This document shows positions 12,011-12,119 of a stretch of DNA of 12,119 bases, piece after piece. The notes under the pieces were generated by a model. It was not told where the DNA came from. It saw nothing but the letters and a program-made list of their open reading frames with translations, and did no database searches. This DNA comes from Bacillota bacterium (lineage in GTDB: Bacteria; Bacillota; Clostridia; Christensenellales; Borkfalkiaceae). The stretch is taken from positions 1 through 12,119 of the forward strand of contig QAKM01000065.1 in assembly GCA_003343805.1 (NCBI GenBank), in the 5' to 3' direction. Position numbers and translations under genes: made by a program. Every line of letters begins with the position of its first letter. Position 1 is the stretch's first letter.

Positions 12011-12119
12011 ATTCCTTTGCTTCACTTGTGATCTGCGATGCATAATTATCTTTTCCAACATGGATTACCTGACAGCAAGCTTCCCCTGATGTCACAAAGC
12101 TTCCTGAAAAAAGTTCGTC
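12000..12119 (-). CDS. Internal fragment of a P-type cation-transporting ATPase, joined to secA
   Basis: On the minus strand, starting at the last base of the window, an uninterrupted frame of about 40 codons reads [13 protein letters not shown] and then [19 protein letters not shown]. This is the part of P-type ATPases just after the actuator-domain TGES region: typical members read SGSFVVSG...V..VG.DNYA..L..EAK.FK. Both gene ends are missing: the window ends on one side and the secA junction on the other (between about 11998 and 12001). By my count the stretch is about 40% GC, far below its neighbour, and its codon use (AAA, GAA, GGA, TCA) is unlike the rest. It most likely comes from another organism joined during assembly, or from a rearrangement. 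Confidence 0.75.

Noticed and set aside
11336-12119. Intein, group II intron or insertion sequence in secA
   Set aside because: The frame stops within three codons of the break, so there is no in-frame intein; the joined sequence does not begin with an intron-like GTGYG and encodes a piece of a P-type ATPase, not a mobile-element protein. A chimeric join fits better.
1-12119. CRISPR array, prophage genes, transposase or rRNA/tRNA genes
   Set aside because: No regularly spaced repeats, no phage structural or integrase proteins, no transposase motifs and no rRNA or tRNA sequence were seen on either strand.

Overview
The window looks like chromosomal DNA of a GC-rich (roughly 60% by eye) Gram-positive-type bacterium, most likely a clostridial member of the Bacillota. 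The signs are strong AGGAGG-type ribosome binding sites, SigA-like promoters with 17-bp spacers, and the gene set ClpB, RecX, NnrE/NnrD, a NadD-YqeK fusion, RsfS and SecA. The exact genus is not readable from the sequence; a Christensenellales-like lineage would be a guess. It reads mostly as core housekeeping DNA, with a more accessory block from about 6.9 to 11.1 kb.

Layout. 1-1167: the 3' part of clpB, followed by two strong hairpins. 1278-3432: a clear promoter and a recX-nnr operon joined by an ATGA overlap. 3505-4248 (minus strand): a four-helix membrane protein of unknown function, divergent from 4327-6845, which holds nadD-yqeK (fused), rsfS and an APH-fold kinase in a row. A 23-bp dyad-containing sequence occurs twice, just after nnr and just after nadD-yqeK. 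6868-7591: an 18-bp perfect hairpin, then a small lipoprotein gene with a foldable leader. 7765-8571: a divergent pair, a zinc-ribbon/TM2 membrane protein (minus) and an XRE-type regulator (plus), bracketed by two identical 48-bp direct repeats that contain terminator hairpins. 8677-9009 (minus): a small single-pass membrane protein. 9091-10095: a proline-rich protein whose C-terminal half resembles the DeoC aldolase fold but lacks the catalytic residues. 10337-11068: a FAR-17a/AIG1-like multi-pass membrane protein. 11369 to about 11998: the 5' part of secA.

The right end is not continuous with the rest. SecA breaks off inside its Walker B/DEVD motif, and the last ~120 bases (about 40% GC by my count) encode, on the other strand, an internal piece of a P-type cation ATPase. 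This is most easily explained as a chimeric contig end.

The most system-like item is the TM2/XRE pair. The TM2 gene has a near-consensus promoter whose 17-bp spacer is almost exactly filled by a perfect inverted repeat, a natural operator for the divergent regulator, and the two-gene unit is flanked by perfect direct repeats. The DeoC-like pseudoenzyme with its proline-rich extension is the most unusual single protein.
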